Part shown: positions 1 through 8,115 of the stretch, piece by piece
How the letters are laid out: the number at the start of each line of letters is the position of its first letter
Position numbering within the stretch: position 1 is the first letter of the stretch
Assembly: GCF_004563925.1 (NCBI RefSeq)
Contig: NZ_SPNJ01000002.1
Span: forward strand, 682,001 to 746,000
DNA length: 64,000 nucleotides
Direction of reading: 5' to 3'
Source: Herbaspirillum sp. 3R11
GTDB taxonomy: Bacteria > Pseudomonadota > Gammaproteobacteria > Burkholderiales > Burkholderiaceae_D
Translations under genes and position numbers: made by a program
The notes under the pieces: generated by a model
What the model saw: only the letters and a program-made list of their open reading frames with translations
Databases searched by the model: none
What the model was told of the DNA's origin: nothing

Positions 1-1497
1 TCGATGACGGGTTTTATTGAGGCGGACGGCAAGCCCCCGATCAACGACAACGGCCATCGCGACTACCGTATTGCCGTCGCCACCACCAGCGCTTACTCCC
101 GCTACTTCGGCGGCAGTGTCAGCAAGAGTCTGGCGACGATTGCCGAAGTGCTCAATCGCGTCAATGCGATATATGAGCGCGACCTTGGCATCCATCTCAC
201 CCTGGTAAAAGACAACAACAAGATTATTTTTCTTGATCCGGCATCGGACCCCTTTATCGGCCCTGGGCCGGAATCGCCCGATTGGGATATCGACTTCACA
301 AAGAAGCAGAGTCAGAAAATAGTGACGCAAATCATCGGCAAGGATAATTTCGACGTGGGACACGTATTCGAGCTGTCAGAGGGCGGCAGTTCCGACAATA
401 ACGGGGTTTGCCGGGATCAGATCAAAGCCAATGCAAGCAGCGGATTGTCGATACGAAAGTCCACCGGGATTGCGAAGTTGAACCAGGAGTTTCTCAATAC
501 CGTCGCTCATGAAATCGGACATCAGTTCGGCGCCGATCATACGATGAATGGTTGCGAAAGAAATGAGGGCGCCGAAGCAAGAAACGCCTACGAGCCGGGG
601 AGCGGTTCCACCATCATGAGCTACGCAGGTGAGTGCCCCATCTGGAATGGCCATGAGGCAGTCAATAACCCCTTGCACAGTCTGCAAGATATCAAGGGCG
701 AATACTTCCATGCAAAGAACATCGAGCAGATACGCACTTTTCTGAAGGAAGGCGGTGCGACATGCGGCATCAAACGGAGCAACCCCAATCGCCCTCCCGA
801 AATCGTCATTCAGAACGGCGAGGCAAGCATGTTCATTCCCGCGAAGACACCGTTCTCTCTTACCGGGTTTGCACGATCGCAACAAGCTCGTGCGCAGTTG
901 ACTTATACCTGGGAGCAAATCGACCTCGGTCCGGAGCAACTGAAAAATGAAGTCCTGAGCGACAAGGGGAAGGGGCCAATCTTTCGCTCCTATCCACCCG
1001 GCATCAGCGGCACCCGCATTTTTCCAAAACTGGAAGCAATCCTCGGAGAAGAGAAGCTCAGCATAGGTGAAGTCTATCCGGCAACAACACGTGAACTGAA
1101 TTTTCGCCTGACGGTGCGTGACAATCTGGGGGCGCTATCCTCCACCGCTTACGTCGATCGGAAAATCCGGGTGGTGGACACCGGGCAAGCGTTTACCGTC
1201 ACCTATCCTGCGGGAGGTGAAAAATGGCGGGCGCGCGACAGGCAATCGCTAAGCTGGAATAGTGCGGGTACGGCCCAGGCGCCGATTTCTTGCCAGCGTG
1301 TACGGATTGATTTGTCGATCGACGGCGGCCACAGCTATCTTTTCCCTCCCTTGCTCGTCTCGGTGCCAAATACCGGGCGTGCTCAGGTTGACGTCCCGCC
1401 GCTGGGTCGTGACATATCCAGGGCGCGTATTCGCGTCGGCTGTGAGACCAATGTGTTTTTCGCGGTGTCTCCCGGCAATTTCTCCATCGTGAAATAG
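1..1497 (+). CDS. Reprolysin-like (M12B-type) zinc metalloprotease, 5' truncated
   Basis: Secreted-type metalloendopeptidase. The reading frame is open to the window edge; the first ATG is at base 4, but the visible protein starts inside the catalytic domain (an RIAVATTSAYS-type opening strand), so signal peptide and propeptide probably lie upstream. The zinc site HEIGHQFGADH (about residues 167-177) supplies three histidines and the catalytic glutamate, followed by a Met-turn in STIMSYAGECP (about residue 205). Cysteines in the domain suggest disulfides and export. From about residue 265 the protein is beta-rich and PKD/Ig-like, with a second beta module after residue 395, probably for substrate or surface binding. 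The gene stands alone, followed by 165 bp before a divergent-function regulator. Family call is firm; substrate unknown. Confidence 0.85.
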   Translation, partial: SMTGFIEADGKPPINDNGHRDYRIAVATTSAYSRYFGGSVSKSLATIAEVLNRVNAIYERDLGIHLTLVKDNNKIIFLDPASDPFIGPGPESPDWDIDFTKKQSQKIVTQIIGKDNFDVGHVFELSEGGSSDNNGVCRDQIKANASSGLSIRKSTGIAKLNQEFLNTVAHEIGHQFGADHTMNGCERNEGAEARNAYEPGSGSTIMSYAGECPIWNGHEAVNNPLHSLQDIKGEYFHAKNIEQIRTFLKEGGATCGIKRSNPNRPPEIVIQNGEASMFIPAKTPFSLTGFARSQQARAQLTYTWEQIDLGPEQLKNEVLSDKGKGPIFRSYPPGISGTRIFPKLEAILGEEKLSIGEVYPATTRELNFRLTVRDNLGALSSTAYVDRKIRVVDTGQAFTVTYPAGGEKWRARDRQSLSWNSAGTAQAPISCQRVRIDLSIDGGHSYLFPPLLVSVPNTGRAQVDVPPLGRDISRARIRVGCETNVFFAVSPGNFSIVK

Positions 1498-1629
1498 ATC
1501 AAGAGCGGGAATTGACGCGCATCGCCATCAGCGCGAAGCGGATTTGCGCCATGGCGGCGCTGGCTACGATCAATTTCCCTTCCTTTCTCTGCATCATGGT
1601 CATCGCCCCGTAACATTCCACTGGCACGA

Positions 1630-1643
1630 TGTAATCGTTTTCA
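1630..1643. promoter_or_regulatory. Putative LacI-family operator upstream of the regulator
   Basis: TGTAATCGTTTTCA is an imperfect palindrome around a central CG, the form typical of LacI/GalR operators. It lies 20 bp before the GTG start of the LacI-type gene, suggesting autoregulation. A related site (10 of 14 bases identical, same TCGTT core) lies at 2688-2701 before the transporter operon. Confidence 0.45.
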
Positions 1644-1662
1644 TGCGAACCCATCGACCATC

Positions 1663-2673
1663 GTGCCACCTTCCATCAAACAAGTCGCTCTGCAAGCCGG
1701 CGTATCCACCGCAACGGTGTCACGCCTGCTCAATAGCCCGGCATCGGTCAGCGCCGACACGGCCGGCAAGATCAATGAGGCGATTGCCGCGCTCGGCTTT
1801 CGTCCCAATTTCAACGGCCGCAACTTGCGTGCGGGACGTTCGCGCACGGTCGGCGTGGTGGTGCCGACGCTGTCCAACACGGTATTCGCGCAATGCCTGC
1901 AAGGCATCGAACTGGCGGCGCGCGCACTCGACTACTCGGTCATGTTCACCGCCACCGAATACCGCCAGGAAGACGAAGCGGCGGCGGTCAACCTCTTGCT
2001 CAGCCATCGCGTCGACGGCGTCATCCTGACCGTCGCCGATGCCAGCGCCAGCGGCACGCTGGATGTGCTCGACCGTGAAGGCATTCCATATGTGCTGACC
2101 TACAACCAGCCGCAGCAAGTTTCTCGCCTGTCGGTCTCGGTCGACAATCGCGCCGCTGCACATGATGCCGTGGCGCACCTGATTGCGCTCGGCCACACAC
2201 GTATTCAGATGCTCACCGGTCAATTCAATGCGTCCGACCGTGCGATCCAGCGCTACCACGGCTATCTCGACGCGATGCGCGCGCATGGCCTGGCGCCGAT
2301 GACGCCGATCGAAGTGCCGCGCCATACCGGCCTGACCAGCGCGCATCTGCAGGCATTTGCCGATCCGCAGCAACGTCCGAGCGCCTTGTTCTGTTCCAAC
2401 GACTTGCTCGCATTGGCCGCGATGCGCGATCTGCGCGAGCTGGGTTTGCGCGTGCCGGAAGACATCTCCGTCATGGGCTTCGACGGCATCCCGCTGGGCG
2501 AGATGATGTCGCCGGTTCTGGCCAGCGCCGTGCAGCCGTCAGAACAGATCGGCGAAGTCGCGCTGCGTACGCTGGTGACGGCCATCGGGCGGGTCGAAGG
2601 CGCCGCCGGTCCGGTCTCGCAAACACTCGCGCACACGATCCGCCACGGCGGCACGGTGCGGTTTTTCTCCTGA
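1663..2673 (+). CDS. LacI/GalR-family transcriptional regulator
   Basis: Ligand-responsive DNA-binding repressor, 336 aa, the usual length. The N-terminus is a LacI helix-turn-helix (IKQVALQAGVSTATVSRLLN, about residues 5-24) followed by the hinge helix, then a periplasmic-binding-protein-like effector domain from about residue 60 (RTVGVVVPTLSN) with the conserved CSNDLLALAAM and FDGIPLGEMM segments. The start is GTG at 1663; no in-frame ATG fits the HTH. It is encoded 53 bp upstream of an ABC importer operon on the same strand and is probably its local regulator; the effector is likely the imported compound or a product of the operon phosphodiesterase (inference). Confidence 0.9.
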   Translation: MPPSIKQVALQAGVSTATVSRLLNSPASVSADTAGKINEAIAALGFRPNFNGRNLRAGRSRTVGVVVPTLSNTVFAQCLQGIELAARALDYSVMFTATEYRQEDEAAAVNLLLSHRVDGVILTVADASASGTLDVLDREGIPYVLTYNQPQQVSRLSVSVDNRAAAHDAVAHLIALGHTRIQMLTGQFNASDRAIQRYHGYLDAMRAHGLAPMTPIEVPRHTGLTSAHLQAFADPQQRPSALFCSNDLLALAAMRDLRELGLRVPEDISVMGFDGIPLGEMMSPVLASAVQPSEQIGEVALRTLVTAIGRVEGAAGPVSQTLAHTIRHGGTVRFFS

Positions 2674-2687
2674 CGCTTCTTCAGATT

Positions 2688-2701
2688 TTTACTCGTTCAC
2701 A
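2688..2701. promoter_or_regulatory. Putative second LacI-family operator before the ABC operon
   Basis: TTTACTCGTTCACA shares 10 of 14 positions, including the TCGTT core, with the site at 1630-1643. It lies between the regulator stop and the binding-protein start (2727), where a repressor could control the operon. The palindrome is weaker than the first, so this is tentative. Confidence 0.35.
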
Positions 2702-2726
2702 TCAACAGCAATAGAAAGGAAACGAC

Positions 2727-3746
2727 ATGCGATCACTTCCACGTTTGTCACGCATTCTCCTGGCCATGGCGGCAACTGCAGCCTTTGCCGTCTCGTTCAG
2801 CGCCGCGGCGCAAAACGTCATCTGCTACAACTGTCCGCCGGAATGGGCTGACTGGGCCACCCAGATCAAGACCATCAAGGAAAAGACCGGCATCACCGTG
2901 CCGCCCGACAACAAGAACAGCGGCCAGGCGCTGGCGCAGATCATGGCCGAGAAGGCCAGCCCGGTCGCCGACTTCACCTACGTCGGTGTGACCTTCGGCA
3001 TCGAAGCGAAAAAGAACGACATCATCACGCCCTACAAGCCGGCCGGCTGGAACGACGTGCCTGCAGGCCTGAAGGATCCTGAAGGCTACTGGACCACCAT
3101 CCACTCCGGCACCATGGGCCTGATGGTCAACGTCGATGCATTGAAGGGCAAGCCGGTGCCGCGTTCGTGGGCGGACCTGCTCAAGCCTGAGTACAAAGGC
3201 CTGATCGGCTACCTCGATCCGGCCAGTGCCTTCGTCGGCTATGTCGGCGCGGTCGCCGTGAACCAGGCATTGGGTGGCACGCTCGACAACTTCACGCCGG
3301 GCATCAACTACTTCAAGGCGCTGCAAAAAAATCAACCAATTGTGCCGAAGCAGACTTCCTACGCACGCCTGATCTCGGGTGAAATTCCGATCCTGTTCGG
3401 CTACGACTTTGACGCCTATCGCGCCAAGTACAAGGACAAGGCCAATGTCGCGTTCGTGATTCCGACCGAAGGCAGCGTCACCGTGCCTTACGTCGTCAGC
3501 CTCGTGAAGAACGGTCCGAACCAGGCCAACGCGAAAAAAGTGCTGGACTTCCTGTTGTCCAACGAAGGCCAGGCCATCTGGGCCAACGCCTACCTGCGTC
3601 CGGTGCGCGCCTCGGCGATTTCGAAGGAAGCCGAAGCCCGCTTCCTGCCGGCTGCCGACTATGCCCGCGCCAAGTCGGTCGACTACGGCAAGATGGCGGA
3701 AGTGCAGCGCCAGTTCAGCGAACGTTACCTGGCTGAAGTGAAGTAA
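2727..3746 (+). CDS. ABC transporter periplasmic substrate-binding protein (phosphonate/phosphodiester-type)
   Basis: Exported binding protein, 339 aa. A Sec signal peptide covers about residues 1-28 (hydrophobic ILLAMAATAAFAVSFSAAAQ core, cleavage near SAAAQ). The mature part has the type II binding-protein fold of the Fe3+/2-aminoethylphosphonate/polyamine group, with motifs such as MGLMVNVDALKGKPVPRSWADLLKP and a C-terminal FLLSNEGQAIWANAYLRPVR. A well-placed AAAGGAAACGAC ribosome site precedes the ATG. It is first in an operon with two permeases, an ATPase and a GpdQ-like phosphodiesterase. That phosphodiesterase suggests a phosphodiester or phosphonate ligand; iron is less likely because the regulator is LacI-type. 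Specificity is inference. Confidence 0.85.
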   Translation: MRSLPRLSRILLAMAATAAFAVSFSAAAQNVICYNCPPEWADWATQIKTIKEKTGITVPPDNKNSGQALAQIMAEKASPVADFTYVGVTFGIEAKKNDIITPYKPAGWNDVPAGLKDPEGYWTTIHSGTMGLMVNVDALKGKPVPRSWADLLKPEYKGLIGYLDPASAFVGYVGAVAVNQALGGTLDNFTPGINYFKALQKNQPIVPKQTSYARLISGEIPILFGYDFDAYRAKYKDKANVAFVIPTEGSVTVPYVVSLVKNGPNQANAKKVLDFLLSNEGQAIWANAYLRPVRASAISKEAEARFLPAADYARAKSVDYGKMAEVQRQFSERYLAEVK

Positions 3747-3748
3747 GC

Positions 3749-4603
3749 ATGTCCGTGCAACTGACTCGTTCAAGTCAGCCGCGCCGCAAACGTCCAGCCG
3801 GCAAGGTCTGGCTGTTTGCGGTGCCGGGCATGACGCTTTTCGCCGCGTTCTGGCTGTTGCCGATGCTGCGCTTGGTCGGCGTCGGCGCCAGCGGTCCGAG
3901 CGGCGCGATGGCCTATCTGGCGGTGGTGACCAATCGTCATTATTTTTGGAGCCTGGTCTCGACGCTGCTGTTGTCGGGCGTGGTCACCGTGGCGACGCTG
4001 GCGATTTCCTCATTGGTCGGCTTGTTCCTGCAACGCAATCACGTCCCCGGCAAGTCGCTGCTGCTGGCGATGCTGACGTTTCCGCTGGCGTTCCCGGGTG
4101 TGGTGGTCGGCTTCATGGTGATCATGCTGGCCGGACGCCAGGGACTGATCGGCGCGCTGACCGACAAGCTGTTCGGTGAGTCGCTGGTGTTCGCGTATTC
4201 GCTGGCGGGACTATTCGTCGGCTATCTGTATTTCTCGATTCCGCGCGTCATCCTGACCGTGATGGCGGCCGCTGAAAAGCTCGATCCTGCGCTGGAAGAA
4301 GCGGCGCGTTCGCTCGGCGCCCATCCGTTGCGCGTGTTCTTCGACGTGGTCGTGCCGGCCCTGATGCCGGCCCTGATTTCGTCGGGGGCGATCTGCTTCG
4401 CCACTAGCGTCGGCGCCTTCGGCACGGCGTTTACGCTGGCGACCAACATTGATGTCTTGCCGATGGCGATCTATAACGAATTCACCAGCTACGCCAATTT
4501 CGCGATGGCGGCGGCCTTGTCCATCGTGCTTGGCCTGATCACCTGGATCGCCCTGGCGCTGGCGCGTTCGCTGTCCGGCAGCAGCGTTCCGGCCAAGGCA
4601 TGA
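3749..4603 (+). CDS. ABC transporter permease, first subunit
   Basis: Inner-membrane permease of 284 aa with about six predicted membrane helices, starting 2 nt after the binding-protein stop. The cytoplasmic EAA loop that docks to the ATPase is visible as ALEEAARSLGAHPLRVFFDVVVPALMPA (given here by its core residues, about 181-206). It belongs to the CysW/PotB-type permease group used by Fe3+, polyamine and 2-aminoethylphosphonate importers. With the permease that follows it would form a heterodimeric channel. Confidence 0.9.
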   Translation: MSVQLTRSSQPRRKRPAGKVWLFAVPGMTLFAAFWLLPMLRLVGVGASGPSGAMAYLAVVTNRHYFWSLVSTLLLSGVVTVATLAISSLVGLFLQRNHVPGKSLLLAMLTFPLAFPGVVVGFMVIMLAGRQGLIGALTDKLFGESLVFAYSLAGLFVGYLYFSIPRVILTVMAAAEKLDPALEEAARSLGAHPLRVFFDVVVPALMPALISSGAICFATSVGAFGTAFTLATNIDVLPMAIYNEFTSYANFAMAAALSIVLGLITWIALALARSLSGSSVPAKA

Positions 4604-4616
4604 AGGAGGGAAAACA

Positions 4617-5420
4617 ATGAAATACTCCCTGCGGTTTTATCTGCAACTGACATTCACGCTGCTGGTGTGCGCCTTCCTGATCGTGCCGGTGGTGCTGTCA
4701 GTGCTTGCCGGCGTGACGGAGAACTTCTTCATCGGTTTGTCGAGCGGCTTCACGCTGCGCTGGGTCGCCCAGGTGTGGGACACCTATCAGATGACCATCT
4801 GGCGGTCCATCGTGATTGCGCTGGCCTGTCTGGTGGTGACGTTGCTGGTCGGCGTACCGCTGGCCTACATGCTGGCGCGCCACAAAGATGGCAACAGCCG
4901 CCTGGCGCGCGTCTTCGAAGAGCTGCTGATGATGCCGGTGGCGGTGCCAGGCCTGGCCACGTCGCTGGCGCTGATCATGGCCTACGGCCAGTACCGCGCC
5001 TTCCGCGGCAGTCTGCTGTTCATCCTGGTCGGACACGTGCTGTTCACCTTGCCGTTCATGGTGCGGCCGGTGCTGGCGGTGATGCAATCGTCGCAACTGG
5101 CGGTGCTGGAAGAAGCCGCCGCCAGCCTCGGCGCCGGTGCCCGCCAGCGCTTCTTCGGCGTGGTGATCCCGAACGCCGCGTCGGGCATCCTGGCCGGCGC
5201 GCTGATGGTGGTGACCTTGTCGATCGGCGAGTTCAACATCACCTGGATGCTGCATACGCCGCTGACCATGACCCTGCCGGTCGGACTGGCCGACGCCTAC
5301 GCTTCGATGCGCCTGGAAGTCGGTTCCGCCTATACCCTGATTTTTCTTTTGATGATCGTGCCGCTGCTGGTCGCCATGCAATGGGCGACCCAGACCACGC
5401 GCACACGCGTACGCCTATGA
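4617..5420 (+). CDS. ABC transporter permease, second subunit
   Basis: Inner-membrane permease of 267 aa, PotC/CysW type, with six predicted helices. The EAA loop appears around VLEEAAASLGAGARQRFFGV (about residues 162-181). An AGGAGGGAAAACA ribosome site lies just before the ATG at 4617. The stop codon overlaps the ATPase start (ATGA at 5417-5420), so translation of the two is probably coupled. It pairs with the permease at 3749-4603. Confidence 0.9.
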   Translation: MKYSLRFYLQLTFTLLVCAFLIVPVVLSVLAGVTENFFIGLSSGFTLRWVAQVWDTYQMTIWRSIVIALACLVVTLLVGVPLAYMLARHKDGNSRLARVFEELLMMPVAVPGLATSLALIMAYGQYRAFRGSLLFILVGHVLFTLPFMVRPVLAVMQSSQLAVLEEAAASLGAGARQRFFGVVIPNAASGILAGALMVVTLSIGEFNITWMLHTPLTMTLPVGLADAYASMRLEVGSAYTLIFLLMIVPLLVAMQWATQTTRTRVRL

Positions 5421-6505
5421 ACTCTTCTCTTTCCATCAAACTGCGCCACTGCGCCAAGACTTTCGGCAACGGTAGCCCCGCGCTGGAACCGATCGACCTG
5501 GAAATCCATCCAGGCGAAACGCTGGTGTTGCTGGGGCCGTCCGGCTGCGGCAAGACCACCACGCTGCGGCTGATCGCCGGGCTGGAGTTTCCCGACGCCG
5601 GCGGCCGCGTGCTGTTCGGCGACGACGACGTCACCGACCTGCCGATTGAAAAGCGCGGCGTCGGCATGGTGTTCCAGAACTATGCACTGTTCCCCAACAT
5701 GACGGTCGGCGAGAACATCGCCTACGGCCTCAAGATCCGCAAGATGCCGACGGCCGAACGCGCTGCGCGGATCGACACGCTGCTGGAGATGGTGCACCTG
5801 CAAGGCTTGGGTCATCGCCGCATCGATCAGCTTTCGGGCGGGCAGAAGCAACGCGTGGCGCTGGCGCGCGCACTGGCGGTGGAGCCGCGCGTGCTGCTGC
5901 TGGACGAGCCGCTCACCGCACTCGACGCCAAGCTGCGCGAAACGCTGCGCGCCGACCTCAACCAGTTGCTGCGCAAACTCGGCATCACGGCGATCTACGT
6001 CACGCACGACCAGGGCGAAGCGATGGCGCTGGGCGACCGCATTGTCGTGATGGAGCGCGGCAAGATCGCGCAGATCGGTACGCCACAGGACATTTACTAT
6101 CGTCCGGCGTCGGAATTCGTGGCCGACTTTATCGGCACCATGAACCGCGTGCGGGGCGTGACGCGTGTCGGCCACCTGCAGATCCCGGCCGGCATTGTGC
6201 CGCTGGCGAATGCGAATGGTAATGGAAAAGCGGATGAGCAGGCGACGGTGATGTTCCGTCCCGAAGACGTCGAGATTGTGCCGCTCGATACCGCCGGCGC
6301 GGAAATGTTCGGCGACGTCATGTCGACCTTCTTCATGGGCGACCGCACACGTCTGCTGGTGGATGTCGGCGCCGACATGCCGGTGATCGTCGAGACGCGC
6401 CGGCGCGGCGTCTGGCATGCCGGGGAGCGCATCGGCCTGCGCGTGCCGGAACATGCAGTGATGCAACTGCCGATGCAGCATTTTTCCGGGGAGACGCGCT
6501 CATGA
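5417..6505 (+). CDS. ABC transporter ATP-binding protein (PotA/FbpC/PhnT type)
   Basis: Cytoplasmic ATPase subunit of 362 aa that energises the importer. Start chosen at ATG 5417 because it overlaps the permease stop and gives the normal N-terminus; the open frame runs further upstream but reads there through the permease in another frame. Walker A GPSGCGKTT (about residues 44-52), Q-loop FQNYALF, signature LSGGQKQRVALARAL, Walker B VLLLDEPLTALD and H-loop THDQGEA are all intact. A C-terminal TOBE domain follows (FRPEDVEIVP, about residue 280 on). The end overlaps the phosphodiesterase start by 4 nt. Confidence 0.93.
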   Translation: MNSSLSIKLRHCAKTFGNGSPALEPIDLEIHPGETLVLLGPSGCGKTTTLRLIAGLEFPDAGGRVLFGDDDVTDLPIEKRGVGMVFQNYALFPNMTVGENIAYGLKIRKMPTAERAARIDTLLEMVHLQGLGHRRIDQLSGGQKQRVALARALAVEPRVLLLDEPLTALDAKLRETLRADLNQLLRKLGITAIYVTHDQGEAMALGDRIVVMERGKIAQIGTPQDIYYRPASEFVADFIGTMNRVRGVTRVGHLQIPAGIVPLANANGNGKADEQATVMFRPEDVEIVPLDTAGAEMFGDVMSTFFMGDRTRLLVDVGADMPVIVETRRRGVWHAGERIGLRVPEHAVMQLPMQHFSGETRS

Positions 6506-7326
6506 TTCTGTGTCAGATTTCCGACCTGCACATCAAGGCGCAGGGTAAAAAATCCTATCGCGTGGTCGACACCGCCGAGAGTCTGCGGCGTTGTGTGGCG
6601 CAGGTGAATCGCCTGAAACAGCGGCCGGACGCGGTGGTGTTCACCGGCGACCTGGTCGACTTCGGCCTGGCCGACGAATATGCGGTCCTGCGCGAATTGC
6701 TGGCGCCGCTGACGATGCCGTATTACCTGCTGCCGGGCAATCACGACGAGCGCGCTGCGCTGCGCCAGGCGTTCCCTGATCACGCTTATCTGCAAGGCAC
6801 CGCTGACGACGCCCGTATCGAATACGTGATTGAGGATCATCCCTTGCGCATCGTTACGCTCGACACGGTGATCCCGCGTTCCAGCAAAGGTGAACTGGCC
6901 GCGGCCAGCATGGACTGGCTGGACAAGGTGCTGAGCGAGCAGCCGCAACGGCCGACCGTGATCGCCATGCATCATCCTCCGTTCACTACCGGCATCGGAC
7001 ACATGGACGACATCGGCCTCATCAATCCGCAACTGCTGGAGCCGGTAGTACGTCGCCATCCTCAGGTGGAACGGGTCATCTGCGGTCACCTGCATCGGTC
7101 GATACAGGCGCGCTTCGGCGGCACGATGGCGTCAACCTGTCCGGGTGTGTCGCATCAGGTGGTGCTGGACCTGGATCCGCAGGCGCCGTCGCAATTCGTG
7201 ATGGAGCCGCCGGGGTTCCAGCTGCATTGGTGGGGAGAGCGTACGGGGCTGATCAGTCATACGGCTTACGTCGGTGAATTCGACGGGCCGTATCCGTTCT
7301 ATGACGGTGATCAGTTGATCGATTGA
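6502..7326 (+). CDS. GpdQ-like metallophosphodiesterase (class III cyclic nucleotide/glycerophosphodiester type)
   Basis: Binuclear metal phosphodiesterase, 274 aa, cytoplasmic (no signal peptide). The metal ligands of the calcineurin-like fold are complete: D8 and H10 in ISDLHIK, D50 in FTGDLVD, N80-H81 in PGNHDE, a histidine in MHHPP (about residue 155) and two in CGHLH (about residue 195). Overall order and length closely match Enterobacter glycerophosphodiesterase GpdQ. It is last in the importer operon and translationally coupled to the ATPase by ATGA, so it probably hydrolyses what the transporter brings in. CpdA-type cAMP cleavage is the main alternative. Confidence 0.85.
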   Translation: MILCQISDLHIKAQGKKSYRVVDTAESLRRCVAQVNRLKQRPDAVVFTGDLVDFGLADEYAVLRELLAPLTMPYYLLPGNHDERAALRQAFPDHAYLQGTADDARIEYVIEDHPLRIVTLDTVIPRSSKGELAAASMDWLDKVLSEQPQRPTVIAMHHPPFTTGIGHMDDIGLINPQLLEPVVRRHPQVERVICGHLHRSIQARFGGTMASTCPGVSHQVVLDLDPQAPSQFVMEPPGFQLHWWGERTGLISHTAYVGEFDGPYPFYDGDQLID

Positions 7327-7345
7327 ATTTGCTTAGAACCTGTTC

Positions 7346-7672
7346 TCAGAGCAGCGCCAGCTTGAGCGTGGCCGCTTCTTCGTAGTCTTCGCAGCGGTCG
7401 TTGATCATGGCGACGCAGAATTGCAGCTCTTCGACGATGTCCGGCGCGGCGGCGCGCAGCTTGTCGCTGTGCTGGACTTCGATGGTCAGCACTTCGTTTT
7501 CTTTGAGCACGAACTTGCTCATGCCGTCGTCGTCGCGCAAATAGCTCAGGCAATCAACCCAGGCGTTCATGTTGTTGCCGTAAAAATCGGGGAAGCCGAA
7601 TACGCTCGCGCATTGGCTGTGAAAGCTGTCCCAGTCGGTGATGAGTTCGCCGTTCAGGCGTGCTGTTGCCAT
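7346..7672 (-). CDS. Barstar-family protein (ribonuclease-inhibitor fold)
   Basis: A 108-aa acidic protein resembling barstar, the barnase inhibitor: an N-terminal strand, then the helix-loop region FGFPDFYGNNMNAWVDCLSYL (residues about 25-45, given as the core that matches barstar FPxYYGxNLDAxWDCL), and a later acidic helix. It begins 2 nt after the exbD stop, so it is transcribed with the exbB-exbD pair. No barnase-like ribonuclease is next to it in this window. Family call is good; the role, whether antidote or a domesticated binding protein, is unknown. Confidence 0.8.
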   Translation of the reverse strand: MATARLNGELITDWDSFHSQCASVFGFPDFYGNNMNAWVDCLSYLRDDDGMSKFVLKENEVLTIEVQHSDKLRAAAPDIVEELQFCVAMINDRCEDYEEAATLKLALL

Positions 7673-7674
7673 GA

Positions 7675-8115
7675 TTACTTCTTCTCTGTACTTGTTGTAT
7701 CTGGTTTTGGATCGGTCACAAAGCCGAGCTTGTTCAGCCCGTTGCTCTGGGCCGCCGACATCACGTCGGCAATCATTTCATAACGGGTCGCCTTGTCGGC
7801 GCGCAGTTGCACTTCCGGCTGCGGCTGCTTGCCGGCGGCCTCGGCCATGCGCTGCGTCAATTCTTCCAGCGTGACCGGCTGATCCTGCCAATACAGCTTG
7901 CCGGCGGCGTCGATGGCGACGCTGACGGTTTGCGGTTTCTCAGGCGCAGGGGCGGACTTCGCGGTCGGCAGATCGAGCTGCAGCGAATGCGTAAACAACG
8001 GCGCTGAAAGAATGAAGATCACCAGCAGCACCAGCATCACGTCGACCATCGGCGTGACGTTGATCTCGGCCATCGGGCCGGCCTGGTGGTTGTCGTTGAA
8101 GCCGCCGAAACTCAT
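7675..8115 (-). CDS. exbD: ExbD/TolR-family biopolymer transport protein
   Basis: 146-aa inner-membrane protein with one N-terminal transmembrane segment (about residues 18-40, VMLVLLVIFILSAPLF) carrying the conserved membrane aspartate just before it (PMVDVMLVLL), which is the proton-path residue of the family. The rest is the periplasmic ExbD/TolR domain. Its start overlaps the exbB stop by 4 nt. Together they form a proton-motive-force motor for TonB or Tol; no tonB, tolA or pal is nearby, so ExbD versus TolR cannot be settled here. ExbD is favoured because there are only these two subunits. Confidence 0.85.
   Translation of the reverse strand: MSFGGFNDNHQAGPMAEINVTPMVDVMLVLLVIFILSAPLFTHSLQLDLPTAKSAPAPEKPQTVSVAIDAAGKLYWQDQPVTLEELTQRMAEAAGKQPQPEVQLRADKATRYEMIADVMSAAQSNGLNKLGFVTDPKPDTTSTEKK

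Noticed and set aside
4667-5416. N-terminal extension of the importer ATPase frame
   Set aside because: These codons are the permease read in another frame; the ATPase starts at the ATG overlapping the permease stop.
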